Below, piece by piece: positions 18,112 to 25,980 of a stretch of DNA of 64,000 bases. A model generated the notes under the pieces. The model did no database searches, was not told the origin of the DNA, and saw only the letters and a list, made by a program, of their open reading frames with translations. Position 1 is the first letter of the stretch, and every line of letters starts with the position of its first letter. The stretch is from Holophagaceae bacterium. GTDB lineage: Bacteria; Acidobacteriota; Holophagae; Holophagales; Holophagaceae. The position numbers and the translations under genes are program-made. Location of the stretch: assembly GCA_016720465.1 (NCBI GenBank), contig JADKKO010000004.1:1752504-1816503 (forward strand), in the 5' to 3' direction.

Positions 18112-18201
18112 GCCCCCAACCAAGTCCATCGTGCCAGCATCGCCGAGCAGGAACTTAAGGCCCAGGCGGCGTAGGCGGGGAAGGAGATGGCGAAAAAATG
18201 A
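18112..18201 (+). pseudogene. Remnant of a second acyl-CoA dehydrogenase 3' end
   Basis: About 90 bp reads QVHRASIAEQELKAQAA, then a TAG stop (18172-18174), then AGKEMAKK and the final TGA at 18201. It closely parallels the last 27 codons of the intact dehydrogenase (EVHRASIAKGELKAQAEKAG), including the terminal aaaaaatga. Similarity continues past the stop into the adjacent palindromic element, down to a shared gcttgcttt-like stretch. This is a degenerate duplicate of the dehydrogenase tail; hicBA lies between the two copies. Confidence 0.8.
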
Positions 18202-18214
18202 AAAGGACTTTTTG

Positions 18215-18290
18215 ATCAGGGATGAAGGGGATAAAGGGGATGAGAACAAGGTTGGCGCTTGCTTTCCCCTCCCTTTATCCTTGTTGTTTC
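18215..18290. repeat. Palindromic low-complexity intergenic element, second cggggat-type copy
   Basis: Ggataaaggg (18229-18238) and ccctttatcc (18271-18280) are perfect inverted repeats. Gatgaagggg and ataaagggga phrases extend the left arm. It follows the dehydrogenase remnant just as the 17.5-kb element follows the intact gene. Confidence 0.5.
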
Positions 18291-18392
18291 GGCTCTTCCT
18301 CGGTGAGTTGCGCAGGCTCAGGGACAATGTCAAATTCAATAAGATGGTTCGCAATTTAGATGGTTTTTTCAAGTTGGTGCCGCGGAGTTCTT

Positions 18393-19460
18393 GTGCCCCT
18401 GATCGATGAATCCGGCCCCATCCGCAATGGCGAGGAACTGGACATCCCAGCGGTGGATGCCTTTCTCAAGCGCGTGGATCCAAGCTTGGCGGGAACGCCC
18501 GTCATCACGCAGTTCCCTGGGGGAGCATCGAATCTGACCTACCTGGTTTGCTACGACAACCGCGAGCTGATCCTGCGGCGGCCGCCGTTCGGGCACAAGG
18601 CGAAGAGCGCCCACGACATGGGGCGGGAGGCGCGCATCATGGCGGCGCTAAAAGCCCACTATCCCTACGTTCCGGATGTGCTGGCCGTTTGCGAGGACGC
18701 GAGCGTCCTGGGCAGCGAATTCTATGTGATGGAACGCATCCGGGGGCTGATCCCGCGCCAGGATCTGCCGGAAGGAATGAACCTCAATGAAGCCGAGACG
18801 CGCCAGCTTTGCCTCAACGTTCTCGACAAGCTCATCGAACTGCATCAGGTGGATTGGAAGGCCGCGGGTCTGGAGTCGCTGGGCAGGGGCGAAGGCTACG
18901 TGCAGCGCCAGATCGAGGGCTGGAGCGACCGCTACCGGAAGGCGCGCACGGACAACGCCGTGGATTTCGAGGGTGTGATGGCCTGGCTCGCCAAGAACAT
19001 GCCTGCGCAGGACAGCGCCACCTGCCTGATCCACAACGATTTCCGTTTCGACAACGTCGTATTGGATCCGGAACAGCCCACGAGGGTGATCGGCGTGCTG
19101 GATTGGGAGATGGCGACGCTGGGTGATCCCTTGATGGACCTCGGCAACTCGCTTGCCTATTGGGTCCAGGCGGACGACGACGAAACCTTCAAGCGCATGC
19201 GGCGCCAACCCACGCACCTGCCGGGCATGCTGACGCGCCAGGAAGCCATCGACTACTACACCGCCCGGACCGGGCGGAAGGTGGACGACATCACCTTTTA
19301 TCTGATTTACGGCCTATTCCGCCTGGCGGTGATCGTGCAGCAGATCTACTACCGCTACCACCACGGCCAGACCGCGAACCCGGCCTTCAAAGGTTTCGTC
19401 CACATCACGAACCACCTCGAACAGCGCTGCCTGAAGCTGATCGCGGCGTCGAAAGTTTAA
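18393..19460 (+). CDS. APH-family phosphotransferase (ACAD10/11 kinase-domain type)
   Basis: I choose the GTG at 18393: GGAG lies six bases upstream and the protein then begins VPLIDESGPIRNGEELD, the usual start in this family. An ATG at 18360 would add 11 odd residues. The 355-residue protein shows the ATP lid (FPGGASNLTYLVCYDNRELI), the catalytic loop HNDFRFDNVVLD and the metal motif VLDWEMATLGDPLMDLG. Relatives are the kinase half of ACAD10/ACAD11 and LvaA of levulinate catabolism, which phosphorylate the 4-hydroxyl of hydroxyacyl-CoA. The partner dehydrogenase is 0.9 kb upstream. Confidence 0.9.
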   Translation: MPLIDESGPIRNGEELDIPAVDAFLKRVDPSLAGTPVITQFPGGASNLTYLVCYDNRELILRRPPFGHKAKSAHDMGREARIMAALKAHYPYVPDVLAVCEDASVLGSEFYVMERIRGLIPRQDLPEGMNLNEAETRQLCLNVLDKLIELHQVDWKAAGLESLGRGEGYVQRQIEGWSDRYRKARTDNAVDFEGVMAWLAKNMPAQDSATCLIHNDFRFDNVVLDPEQPTRVIGVLDWEMATLGDPLMDLGNSLAYWVQADDDETFKRMRRQPTHLPGMLTRQEAIDYYTARTGRKVDDITFYLIYGLFRLAVIVQQIYYRYHHGQTANPAFKGFVHITNHLEQRCLKLIAASKV

Positions 19461-19466
19461 AAAAAC

Positions 19467-19580
19467 ACCACGCGGAGGGCAGCGGAGGAGCGGAGGGAAG
19501 CGGAGAAAAACTAGAAAGCATTGGTTATGACCTTTTTCCCTCCGCTACCCTCCGCTTTTCTCCGCTGCCCTCCGCGTGGT
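19467..19580. repeat. Palindromic low-complexity intergenic element (gcggaggg type)
   Basis: Outer arms of 20 bases are perfectly complementary (19467-19486 and 19561-19580). Inside, gcggaggg-type phrases repeat on the left and ccctccgc-type phrases on the right, leaving a loop of about 20 bases with gcattggttatgac. The whole can fold as one hairpin of nearly 50 base pairs with small bulges. It separates the kinase gene from the SDR gene. Confidence 0.7.
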
Positions 19581-19619
19581 TAGCTTTTTATAGGCATTAC
19601 CGACGATTCAGGAGAACTG

Positions 19620-20381
19620 ATGACCCCAGCGACCTTTGATCTCAGCGGCAAGATCGCCTTGGTGACGGGGGCCAGCCGGGGCATCGGCGAGGCGATTGCG
19701 AAATTGCTGGCCGCCCACGGGGCCCACGTCATCGTCTCCAGCCGCAAAGCGGAGCACTGCGCGCCCGTGGTGCAGGCGATCGAGGCGAGCGGTGGTTCGG
19801 CGGAGGCCCTGGGCTGCCACATCGGGGAGATGGAGCAGATCGAAGCCATCTTCACGGCCATCGAGGCCAAGCATGGGCGCCTCGACATCCTGGTGAACAA
19901 CGCCGCGGCCAATCCCTACTTCGGACCCATTCTGGACACGCCCATGGGCGCCTTCCAGAAGACCGTGGACGTGAATATCCGGGGCTATTTCTACATGTCC
20001 GTGGGCGGCGCGAAACTCATGAAGCAGGGTGGCGCCATCGTGAACGTGGCCTCGGTGAACGGCGTCATTCCCGGCCCCTTCCAGGGCATCTACTCCATGA
20101 CCAAGGCGGCGATCATCTCCATGACCCACGCCTTCGCCAAGGAGTGCGCGCCGATGAAGATCCGTGTCAACGCGCTGCTGCCGGGATTTACGGACACCAA
20201 GTTCGCCTCGGCGCTGACAGGCAATGCCGCGATCCTGGAAAAAGCCCTGGAGCACATTCCGATGCATCGCGTCGCCCAGCCCGAAGAGATGGCTGGAGCG
20301 GTGCTGTACCTGGTGTCCAGCGCCGCCGGCTACACCACGGGCACCTGCCTCAACGTGGACGGCGGATACCTGACGGTCTGA
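19620..20381 (+). CDS. Short-chain dehydrogenase/reductase (SDR)
   Basis: The 253-residue protein is a classical SDR. It has the cofactor motif TGASRGIGEAIA, a basic residue after the second strand (SSRKAEH) suggesting NADP(H), the structural NNAAANP motif, catalytic Ser in NVASVNG, and YSMTKAAI as YxxxK. The C-terminus TGTCLNVDGGYLTV is typical. GGAGA precedes the ATG. With the dehydrogenase and kinase it probably belongs to an acyl-CoA degradation set, as a hydroxyacyl dehydrogenase or reductase of unknown substrate. Confidence 0.92.
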   Translation: MTPATFDLSGKIALVTGASRGIGEAIAKLLAAHGAHVIVSSRKAEHCAPVVQAIEASGGSAEALGCHIGEMEQIEAIFTAIEAKHGRLDILVNNAAANPYFGPILDTPMGAFQKTVDVNIRGYFYMSVGGAKLMKQGGAIVNVASVNGVIPGPFQGIYSMTKAAIISMTHAFAKECAPMKIRVNALLPGFTDTKFASALTGNAAILEKALEHIPMHRVAQPEEMAGAVLYLVSSAAGYTTGTCLNVDGGYLTV

Positions 20382-20448
20382 TTTTTCCCATCCTTACTGG
20401 AAACCTGGCCTAGATAGCCCAACAATGAGCTTTGGAAGGAGAAGTGCC

Positions 20449-20649
20449 ATGCCGCAGATGACCCTTGACGAGTTGATCGCCGCCTATGGCCCCGTGCTGA
20501 ATGCCCGACCTTCCAGCAAGCCCAGGGATCCCGAGAAACGAGCGTTGTTGCGCCGTTTGGGAGATCCCATCATCGAGCGGGAAAGTGTCGTTGGCACGCG
20601 GTCCCTGGGAGAGCGAGCCATGCCTTCCAATTCGGTGAAAAAGACATGA
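20449..20649 (+). CDS. Small protein upstream of a nucleotidyltransferase-like gene, possible antitoxin
   Basis: The ATG at 20449 has AAGGAGAAG five bases upstream, better than an in-frame ATG at 20425. The 66-residue protein (MPQMTLDELIAAYGPVLNAR at its start) is charged and probably helical. I recognise no family. Its stop overlaps the next ATG by four bases, the usual coupling of a two-gene toxin-antitoxin unit. The pair is lodged between two SDR genes. Confidence 0.6.
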   Translation: MPQMTLDELIAAYGPVLNARPSSKPRDPEKRALLRRLGDPIIERESVVGTRSLGERAMPSNSVKKT

Positions 20650-21302
20650 ACCAAGGCGAACCAGGGCGTGGGCCCGATTCCCCGCCAACGCTAAAACCCA
20701 CTCCAGCATTCATCCCACCCTCTTTATTGCTGGCTTTCTCAGAACTCAATGCGGCACCTATTTTGGTGGGTGGAGCTGCTGTGCAGGTCTGGACCGGAAG
20801 AACTGATGGGTTGTTCCAAACCGAGGATTTGGATTTCATCACCCATCTTCAGGCGAGCGATTTCACGCGATTCCCAGACTTCAAGCGCGAGGGCCGTTAC
20901 ATCATCGTGGACGGAGTCGCTGTTGAATTTCCTTCTGGGCCATTGGGTGTTGCTGATGTGCACCTAGACGCTGAAAAGGACACGGTTGTGGTTCCAACCT
21001 CCACGGGCGGGATGGTTCGCTGCATCCGTCCAGAAGCGCTTTTACTGGACCGTTTGGCTCAAGTAGTTGGCTGGAATCACGCAGATGCATACGTGCAGGC
21101 CTTGGCGGTATTGGTGATGCAGGGAAACACGCCGGGATGGGATTGGGCATGGCTTGAATCAGCCTCCAAAAATTCCCGTCTGAGCACTGCCCTTGGATAC
21201 CTCCGACGCGAATGGGAATCTGGTCGACCGTCACCGGAGAACTTGGATGAAGTGCTTGGGCTGAATTGGGATTCAGTTAAGTTGAGGCCACCCAATGGAT
21301 GA
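20646..21302 (+). CDS. Nucleotidyltransferase-like protein, possible toxin
   Basis: The 218-residue protein carries what looks like a minimal nucleotidyltransferase core: PILVGGAAVQVWTGRT, with GG at 42-43, then TEDLDF with D61 and D63 as the D-x-D pair, and a later strand VDGVAVEFPSGPLG that could supply the third carboxylate. Then RPEALLLDRLAQVVGWNHAD resembles helices seen in AbiEii-type and similar NTases. Overlaps with both neighbours (4 bases upstream, 8 bases into the next SDR gene) show tight packing. A type IV or NTase toxin role is inference; it could also be an unrelated domestic NTase. Confidence 0.6.
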   Translation: MNQGEPGRGPDSPPTLKPTPAFIPPSLLLAFSELNAAPILVGGAAVQVWTGRTDGLFQTEDLDFITHLQASDFTRFPDFKREGRYIIVDGVAVEFPSGPLGVADVHLDAEKDTVVVPTSTGGMVRCIRPEALLLDRLAQVVGWNHADAYVQALAVLVMQGNTPGWDWAWLESASKNSRLSTALGYLRREWESGRPSPENLDEVLGLNWDSVKLRPPNG

Positions 21303-22149
21303 TCTCAAAGACAAGGTCGCGGTCATCACGGGGGGAGCCGAGGGCATCGGCCGGGCCATCGCTATTCGCGCCGCCAGGGAAGGCATGAAACTGGTGTTGG
21401 CGGACATCAACGCGGACAGCTTGGCAATCACCGTGGCCGAGCTGGAGGGGCAGGGCGCCGAGGCCATCGGAATCCCCGCCGATGTCTCCAATTTCGATGA
21501 GGTGGAAGCCCTGGCAAATGCAGCCTTCACCCGCTTCCACCGGGTGCACCTGCTGGTGAACAACGCGGGCGTAGCGCTATGCAAACCCGCTTGGGCAGTG
21601 AGCGTCGAGGACTGGGACTGGGTGCTGGGAGTGAACCTCCACGGCGTCATCCACGGCCTTCAAGCGTTTGTGCCGCGCATGATCTCCGATGGCGAAGAAG
21701 GCCGCATCATCAACACTTCTTCAGCCGCAGGCCTGCTGGCCACGCCGGGCTTCGCGGCCTACAGCGTGAGCAAGCACGGTGTGGTGGCCCTCTCGGAAGT
21801 GCTGCACCACGACCTGGCTTTGCGGGAGTCCAGGCTCAAGGTGTCCGTGCTCTGCCCGGCCTGGGTGAAGACCCGCATTGCCCAGTCCGAACGGAACCGC
21901 GAGGACGCCGAACGGAGCGACCTGAAGACCTTCGACCCGGTGTCCATGAAAATCGCCGCCGCGGTGCTGCAGGCCACGGCCAGCGGCATCGAGCCCGACC
22001 GCGTGGCCGAGGCGGTCTTCGAAGCCATCGCTTCGGACCGCTTCTACATCCTCACCCACCCCGACACCAAGGCTGGCGTGAGGGTGCGCATGGAGGACAT
22101 CCTGCAGGGCCGGAACCCCACGCTGCTGTCCTTCGATGCGGGCGAATGA
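21295..22149 (+). CDS. Short-chain dehydrogenase/reductase (SDR)
   Basis: This 284-residue classical SDR has ITGGAEGIGRAIA as the cofactor loop, ADIN after strand 2 (Asp, favouring NAD), NNAGVALCKP, NTSSAAGL for the catalytic Ser and YSVSKHGVV for YxxxK. The C-terminal extension (TASGIEPDRVAEAVFEAIAS) resembles SDRs found beside ACAD and APH genes. It overlaps the preceding gene by 8 bases and ends about 10 bases from the convergent CcsA gene. Confidence 0.92.
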   Translation: MDDLKDKVAVITGGAEGIGRAIAIRAAREGMKLVLADINADSLAITVAELEGQGAEAIGIPADVSNFDEVEALANAAFTRFHRVHLLVNNAGVALCKPAWAVSVEDWDWVLGVNLHGVIHGLQAFVPRMISDGEEGRIINTSSAAGLLATPGFAAYSVSKHGVVALSEVLHHDLALRESRLKVSVLCPAWVKTRIAQSERNREDAERSDLKTFDPVSMKIAAAVLQATASGIEPDRVAEAVFEAIASDRFYILTHPDTKAGVRVRMEDILQGRNPTLLSFDAGE

Positions 22150-22156
22150 TTGAAGA

Positions 22157-23920
22157 TCAGGACTGGGGACTGGGCTTCTGGAATTGGAAGCGCCGGGGCA
22201 GCATGCAGAGGCCCATCAGAATCCCCTGGGAGGCGATGAAGCCCATGAGGGCGACGAAGGCCTCGTCCATGAAGCCGTAGGAGTGCAGGCCCACGCCGAG
22301 CATGTTCACGCCGAACCAGGAGAGGCTGGTGATCACGTTGCCGAAGATGGCCATGGTCATGATGCCGCGGTCCCGGGCGATGCCCGCCCAGCGGGCGTGC
22401 AGGATGATCGCGTTCCAGAGCACGATGAGCAGGGCGCCGTTCTCCTTGGGATCCCAGCCCCAGAACCGGCCCCAGGATTGATCCGCCCAGATGCCGCCCA
22501 GCACCGTGCCCACGAAGCTGAACAGCAGCGAGAAGCAGATGATGCCGTAGGCCATGCCCACCAGTGCTTTGCCGGTCTCGGGATCGGGGTCGGGGGCGAT
22601 GTGCTTCCAGAGCGTGTAGGCGATGGCGATGGCGCCAGCCAGGAAGGTGCCGCTGTAGCCGATGGTGATGGTCACCACGTGGGTGGCCAGCCAGAAGTTG
22701 GAATCCAGCACCGCGCGCATCATTTCCATGGTGTCGCCCTCGGCCAGGTGCTGGGCCACGATGAGTGAACCGAAGCCGGCGGCGGTAGCCACGGCGGTGC
22801 CGAAGCCCTTCTTGTACATCCGCTCCAGCACGATGCCCAGGATCACCGCTCCCCACCCCACGAACACCGCGGAGGAATACAGGTTGGTGACCGGCGGCCG
22901 GCCCTGCAGGATGATCCGGAAGGCCAGGCCGCAGGTGTGCACGATGGCGCCGACCAGCAGCAGGGAGAAGGCCGTGGGCTGGAGCAGTTCCCCTTTCCAG
23001 ATCCAGGAGACGAAGATGGTCAGCAGGGCCAGGACGTAGATGATCATGCCCACGTAGAAGGGCTGCGCCCGGTTGAAGGTGATCTCGTTGTTCGCGTGGC
23101 TCATGGCCTCGGGCCGGAGGCTGGAGACGAGGCCCTGGAATTCGGCGACGCTGCTGTTGAAGGCTGCGGCATCCTGCGCTCCGTAGGCCGCCGCGATGCG
23201 CGACAGGGGCGCGAGGCCGGGATGCAGCGGCTGGCCCATGGCGCTGGCCTGCAGGGCCTCGCCGACGCTCTGCCAGGCTTCCGGTTTCTCCCCGGCGAGG
23301 GGAGGCAGGATCCGGAACATCGCCAACTGAGCCAGGGCGCTGTGCATCTCCGCCGCCTGCGGCGCGCCCACGGCCTGGATCTGCACGGCGAGGCCGGGCG
23401 TCCCCGCGAGCTGCAGGGTGTTCTTCAGCCGGAAGTACATGTAGACGCGGTCGAACAGGTTCACCACCGCGGACTGGAAGCGGGTGCGCTTCTTGGCGTC
23501 GATGGGCTGGGCGACCTTGGCCTGCTTCTCGAGCTCATCGATGTGCGGAGCCAGGGTCTCGAAGCTGAAATAGCGGACCGAGGATTGCTTCAGGCCGATG
23601 AGGCCCAGCACATCGGGATCATCGATGTTAAACACCGGCTGTTTGTCGGCCGCTTCGGGACGGAACATCAGGTCCAGGGCCCATTGGTCGGCGCTGATGG
23701 TCTTGCCCTCGAAACGGACGCTCTGCTTGCTGCGCATCAGCAGCAGGGAATTCCGCGCGACGGAATCCAGGGGCTTCACCCGGCCCCCTTCGAGGACAGG
23801 CAGCTTGCCGAATCCATTGATGTCGAAGCCGTTGGCCCTGCCCGGCGGCATGGCGGAGAAGATGGCCGCGAAGAGGGCTACGGCGCCGACGATCCAGGGG
23901 AAAAGTTTGGCGAGTTTCAT
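22157..23920 (-). CDS. Cytochrome c biogenesis protein, CcsA/ResC-type with long periplasmic N-terminal region
   Basis: The ATG at 23920 overlaps the ResB stop (ATGA) and starts a membrane segment (MKLAKLFPWIVGAVALFAAI). An upstream in-frame start would sit inside resB. Residues of about 30-330 are a soluble, periplasm-facing region. Residues of about 345-580 form the multi-span CcsA domain with the heme-handling Trp-rich motif (SWGRFWGWDPKENGALL). System II CcsA and ResB export heme and attach it to apocytochrome c. The tandem arrangement with resB supports the call. Confidence 0.9.
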   Translation of the reverse strand: MKLAKLFPWIVGAVALFAAIFSAMPPGRANGFDINGFGKLPVLEGGRVKPLDSVARNSLLLMRSKQSVRFEGKTISADQWALDLMFRPEAADKQPVFNIDDPDVLGLIGLKQSSVRYFSFETLAPHIDELEKQAKVAQPIDAKKRTRFQSAVVNLFDRVYMYFRLKNTLQLAGTPGLAVQIQAVGAPQAAEMHSALAQLAMFRILPPLAGEKPEAWQSVGEALQASAMGQPLHPGLAPLSRIAAAYGAQDAAAFNSSVAEFQGLVSSLRPEAMSHANNEITFNRAQPFYVGMIIYVLALLTIFVSWIWKGELLQPTAFSLLLVGAIVHTCGLAFRIILQGRPPVTNLYSSAVFVGWGAVILGIVLERMYKKGFGTAVATAAGFGSLIVAQHLAEGDTMEMMRAVLDSNFWLATHVVTITIGYSGTFLAGAIAIAYTLWKHIAPDPDPETGKALVGMAYGIICFSLLFSFVGTVLGGIWADQSWGRFWGWDPKENGALLIVLWNAIILHARWAGIARDRGIMTMAIFGNVITSLSWFGVNMLGVGLHSYGFMDEAFVALMGFIASQGILMGLCMLPRRFQFQKPSPQS

Positions 23921-25077
23921 GACACCTTCTCCTGCCGCTTCGAGAGCGAACGGCGCAGCATGATGGCGAAGTGCACCAGGAGACCGATGGTCACCAGGAC
24001 GCATGAGATATAGGGCAGCAGCCAGCCTGGATTCTCGACGACCTGCAGGATGGAAAGGGTGTCGCCCTTGCCGAAGCTGGCCTGGTAGAAGGTCCGTCCC
24101 TCGTAGCGGAGGGGCTGGTTCATGTAGATCAGGACGTCCCGGGCCTCCCCCTTGGAGGGGTTGGAAATCTGCACGAGGCTTGAGAAGTTCTTGGGGATGT
24201 CGGTGCCGGGGTACTTGTCATGGCTGAATTTTTTCAAGGTCAGCGCGTAGGGGAGGTAGTGCCGCGTGGGGCGGATGGACATCATGTAGGTGCGGCCTTC
24301 ATGGATGAAGGACTGGGGGGCGCCCAGGGCGATGGACACCAGCCAGATGCCGTAGCTGCGGCCCGCCGCGACGGGTTCGACGAACACGGACGTGTTGTTC
24401 AGCTCGTTGTCCGCGGATACGACGGCCCGCTCCTCGATCTTGACGCTGGGACCGACGCCCGCGGTGGCGATGGAAGGCGGCTCCATGGGACCCCGGTCCG
24501 CCAGCGCGGCGTTCGGGAAGAAGCGCTTCACATTCAGCGTGATGGGGTTGTTGGGCAGATTGACCGTGCTGGCCTTCGCCAGCAGGCTCGTGGGCACGGC
24601 GAACACCTCATCGAAGGCGGGATCCGTCACATCGATGATTGCGAGCTCCGTGTCCCGGTAGCTCTCCACGAAGTTCACGGTCTGCCCCTGTTCGATGGCC
24701 ATGCGGTCGTCCACCTGCAGGGCCGCGGACACGAACTCTCCCGACACCAGCAGGATCAGGCCCAGGTGCACGAGCCAAAGGCCCGCTTTGGCCCAGGTGA
24801 ATTGCAGGCGTTTCACCGTGGCGGCGAGCAGGTTCAGGGTCAGGATCAACCCTACGATGGTCCCGCCGGGGAAGACGGGAATGATCCAGGTCGACCCTTC
24901 AGGCCCCCACCAGACCAGGATGCTGCGCATGTACATGTTGACGGCGCCATAGGTGCCCAGGGGCACCTGGGCCAGCGTGCAGAGCACCACCAGCACCATG
25001 AGCAAGGCCAGGGACGCGATGGTGAGCTGGAAGGAGGACAGGACGTCCCAGGCTTTTTGCAGGTATTTGTTAGTCAA
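23917..25077 (-). CDS. resB: Cytochrome c biogenesis protein ResB
   Basis: The 386-residue protein has three N-terminal membrane segments (about 17-37, 68-88, 95-117), a large periplasmic domain with the ResB-like phrases YMNQPLRYEGRTFYQASFG and DTLSILQVVENPGWLLPYIS, and a C-terminal span. ResB with CcsA/ResC forms the System II heme lyase. The gene overlaps its upstream lipoprotein gene and downstream ccsA gene by a few bases, so the three form one operon. Confidence 0.92.
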   Translation of the reverse strand: MTNKYLQKAWDVLSSFQLTIASLALLMVLVVLCTLAQVPLGTYGAVNMYMRSILVWWGPEGSTWIIPVFPGGTIVGLILTLNLLAATVKRLQFTWAKAGLWLVHLGLILLVSGEFVSAALQVDDRMAIEQGQTVNFVESYRDTELAIIDVTDPAFDEVFAVPTSLLAKASTVNLPNNPITLNVKRFFPNAALADRGPMEPPSIATAGVGPSVKIEERAVVSADNELNNTSVFVEPVAAGRSYGIWLVSIALGAPQSFIHEGRTYMMSIRPTRHYLPYALTLKKFSHDKYPGTDIPKNFSSLVQISNPSKGEARDVLIYMNQPLRYEGRTFYQASFGKGDTLSILQVVENPGWLLPYISCVLVTIGLLVHFAIMLRRSLSKRQEKVS

Positions 25078-25726
25078 GGTGGAGGCTCCCGATGATGCGC
25101 ATGAAGTCCGGTTCGGCTTTCCCTACGGGGCCGGCGTCGCCCACGAGCTTCAGGAACCAGGTGTTTCCATCGTTGGTGGTGATGAGGCCGGCCACCATGC
25201 GGCTCTTGGCCTGGCCCTCTCCGGTGAAGTCGAACACGGAGACCGTGCCGGCCTTCGACTTGATGGGTTTGCGCGCGGCGGCCAGGGCCTGCTCATCGAT
25301 GGGGCCGAGTCCGATCTGGCCGCGCCAGCGATTGACGTTGCTGAGTTCGCCGCCGGCCATTCCGGGCAGCACCACCACGGTGGCCTCGACCTTCCCTTGG
25401 ACGGGCGGCTTGAGGGTGGCGTAGCGCATGCCGCCCGCCTCGCCCTCGGTCCAGCCCGGGGGAAGCGACCATTTCAGGGCGCCTTGGCCCGTGGGGCGCG
25501 GTGGCGCGGGAACATCGCCCGGGACTCCCATTCCCGGCGGCGGCATCCCGGCCGTCCCCGAAGGCATCGCAGCGGGCGCCGCGGCGTCTTTGGGCACGCG
25601 GTAGCGGGTTGCTTCCTCCCGCCGGCATCCAAGCGACAGCAGCAGCATGGGGATGGTCGAGAGAATCAAGGGCTTGGCGATGGTGGATCGAAATTCTGCG
25701 GCAGGGGTTTGGCTTCTCGGTCGCAA
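25070..25726 (-). CDS. Predicted lipoprotein in the resB-ccsA operon
   Basis: I place the start at a TTG (25726) nine bases after GGAGG. It gives a basic N-region, a hydrophobic stretch and a lipobox MLLLSLGCRREE; the frame further upstream reads as non-coding. The 218-residue product has a Pro-rich linker (PPPGMGVPGDVPAPPRP), then a compact domain with WSLPPGWTEGEAGGMRYATL and TVSVFDFTGEGQAKSRM. This resembles a family of secreted 150-200 residue proteins of unknown function. It overlaps resB by 8 bases, so it may assist cytochrome c assembly (positional inference). Confidence 0.75.
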   Translation of the reverse strand: MRPRSQTPAAEFRSTIAKPLILSTIPMLLLSLGCRREEATRYRVPKDAAAPAAMPSGTAGMPPPGMGVPGDVPAPPRPTGQGALKWSLPPGWTEGEAGGMRYATLKPPVQGKVEATVVVLPGMAGGELSNVNRWRGQIGLGPIDEQALAAARKPIKSKAGTVSVFDFTGEGQAKSRMVAGLITTNDGNTWFLKLVGDAGPVGKAEPDFMRIIGSLHLD

Positions 25727-25980
25727 CGAATGGTTCCTCCGGGTGGGATCGCTCGGGCTCCATTTCCTGGAGACCAATCCATGGCTTATAGAGTACCGGT
25801 GGTACCGCCAGACTTTCGGTGATTTTGTGCTCAATTGCGCACCGGCGGTGTCCCAGGGGTTCCGGGGGACGGCCAAACGGGTCCGCGGAACTTCCTAATT
25901 GATCAAGCGTTCATGGATTGCCGCCGATCCACCCGCCTTGGCCATGGACGGGGAAGGCCATTCCACCTGATGCTGTTGCC

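Noticed and set aside
17499..18290. The tandem cggggat/ggggata phrases as a CRISPR-like or VNTR array
   Set aside because: Units are short and irregular and are paired with inverted copies, so hairpin-forming elements explain them better.
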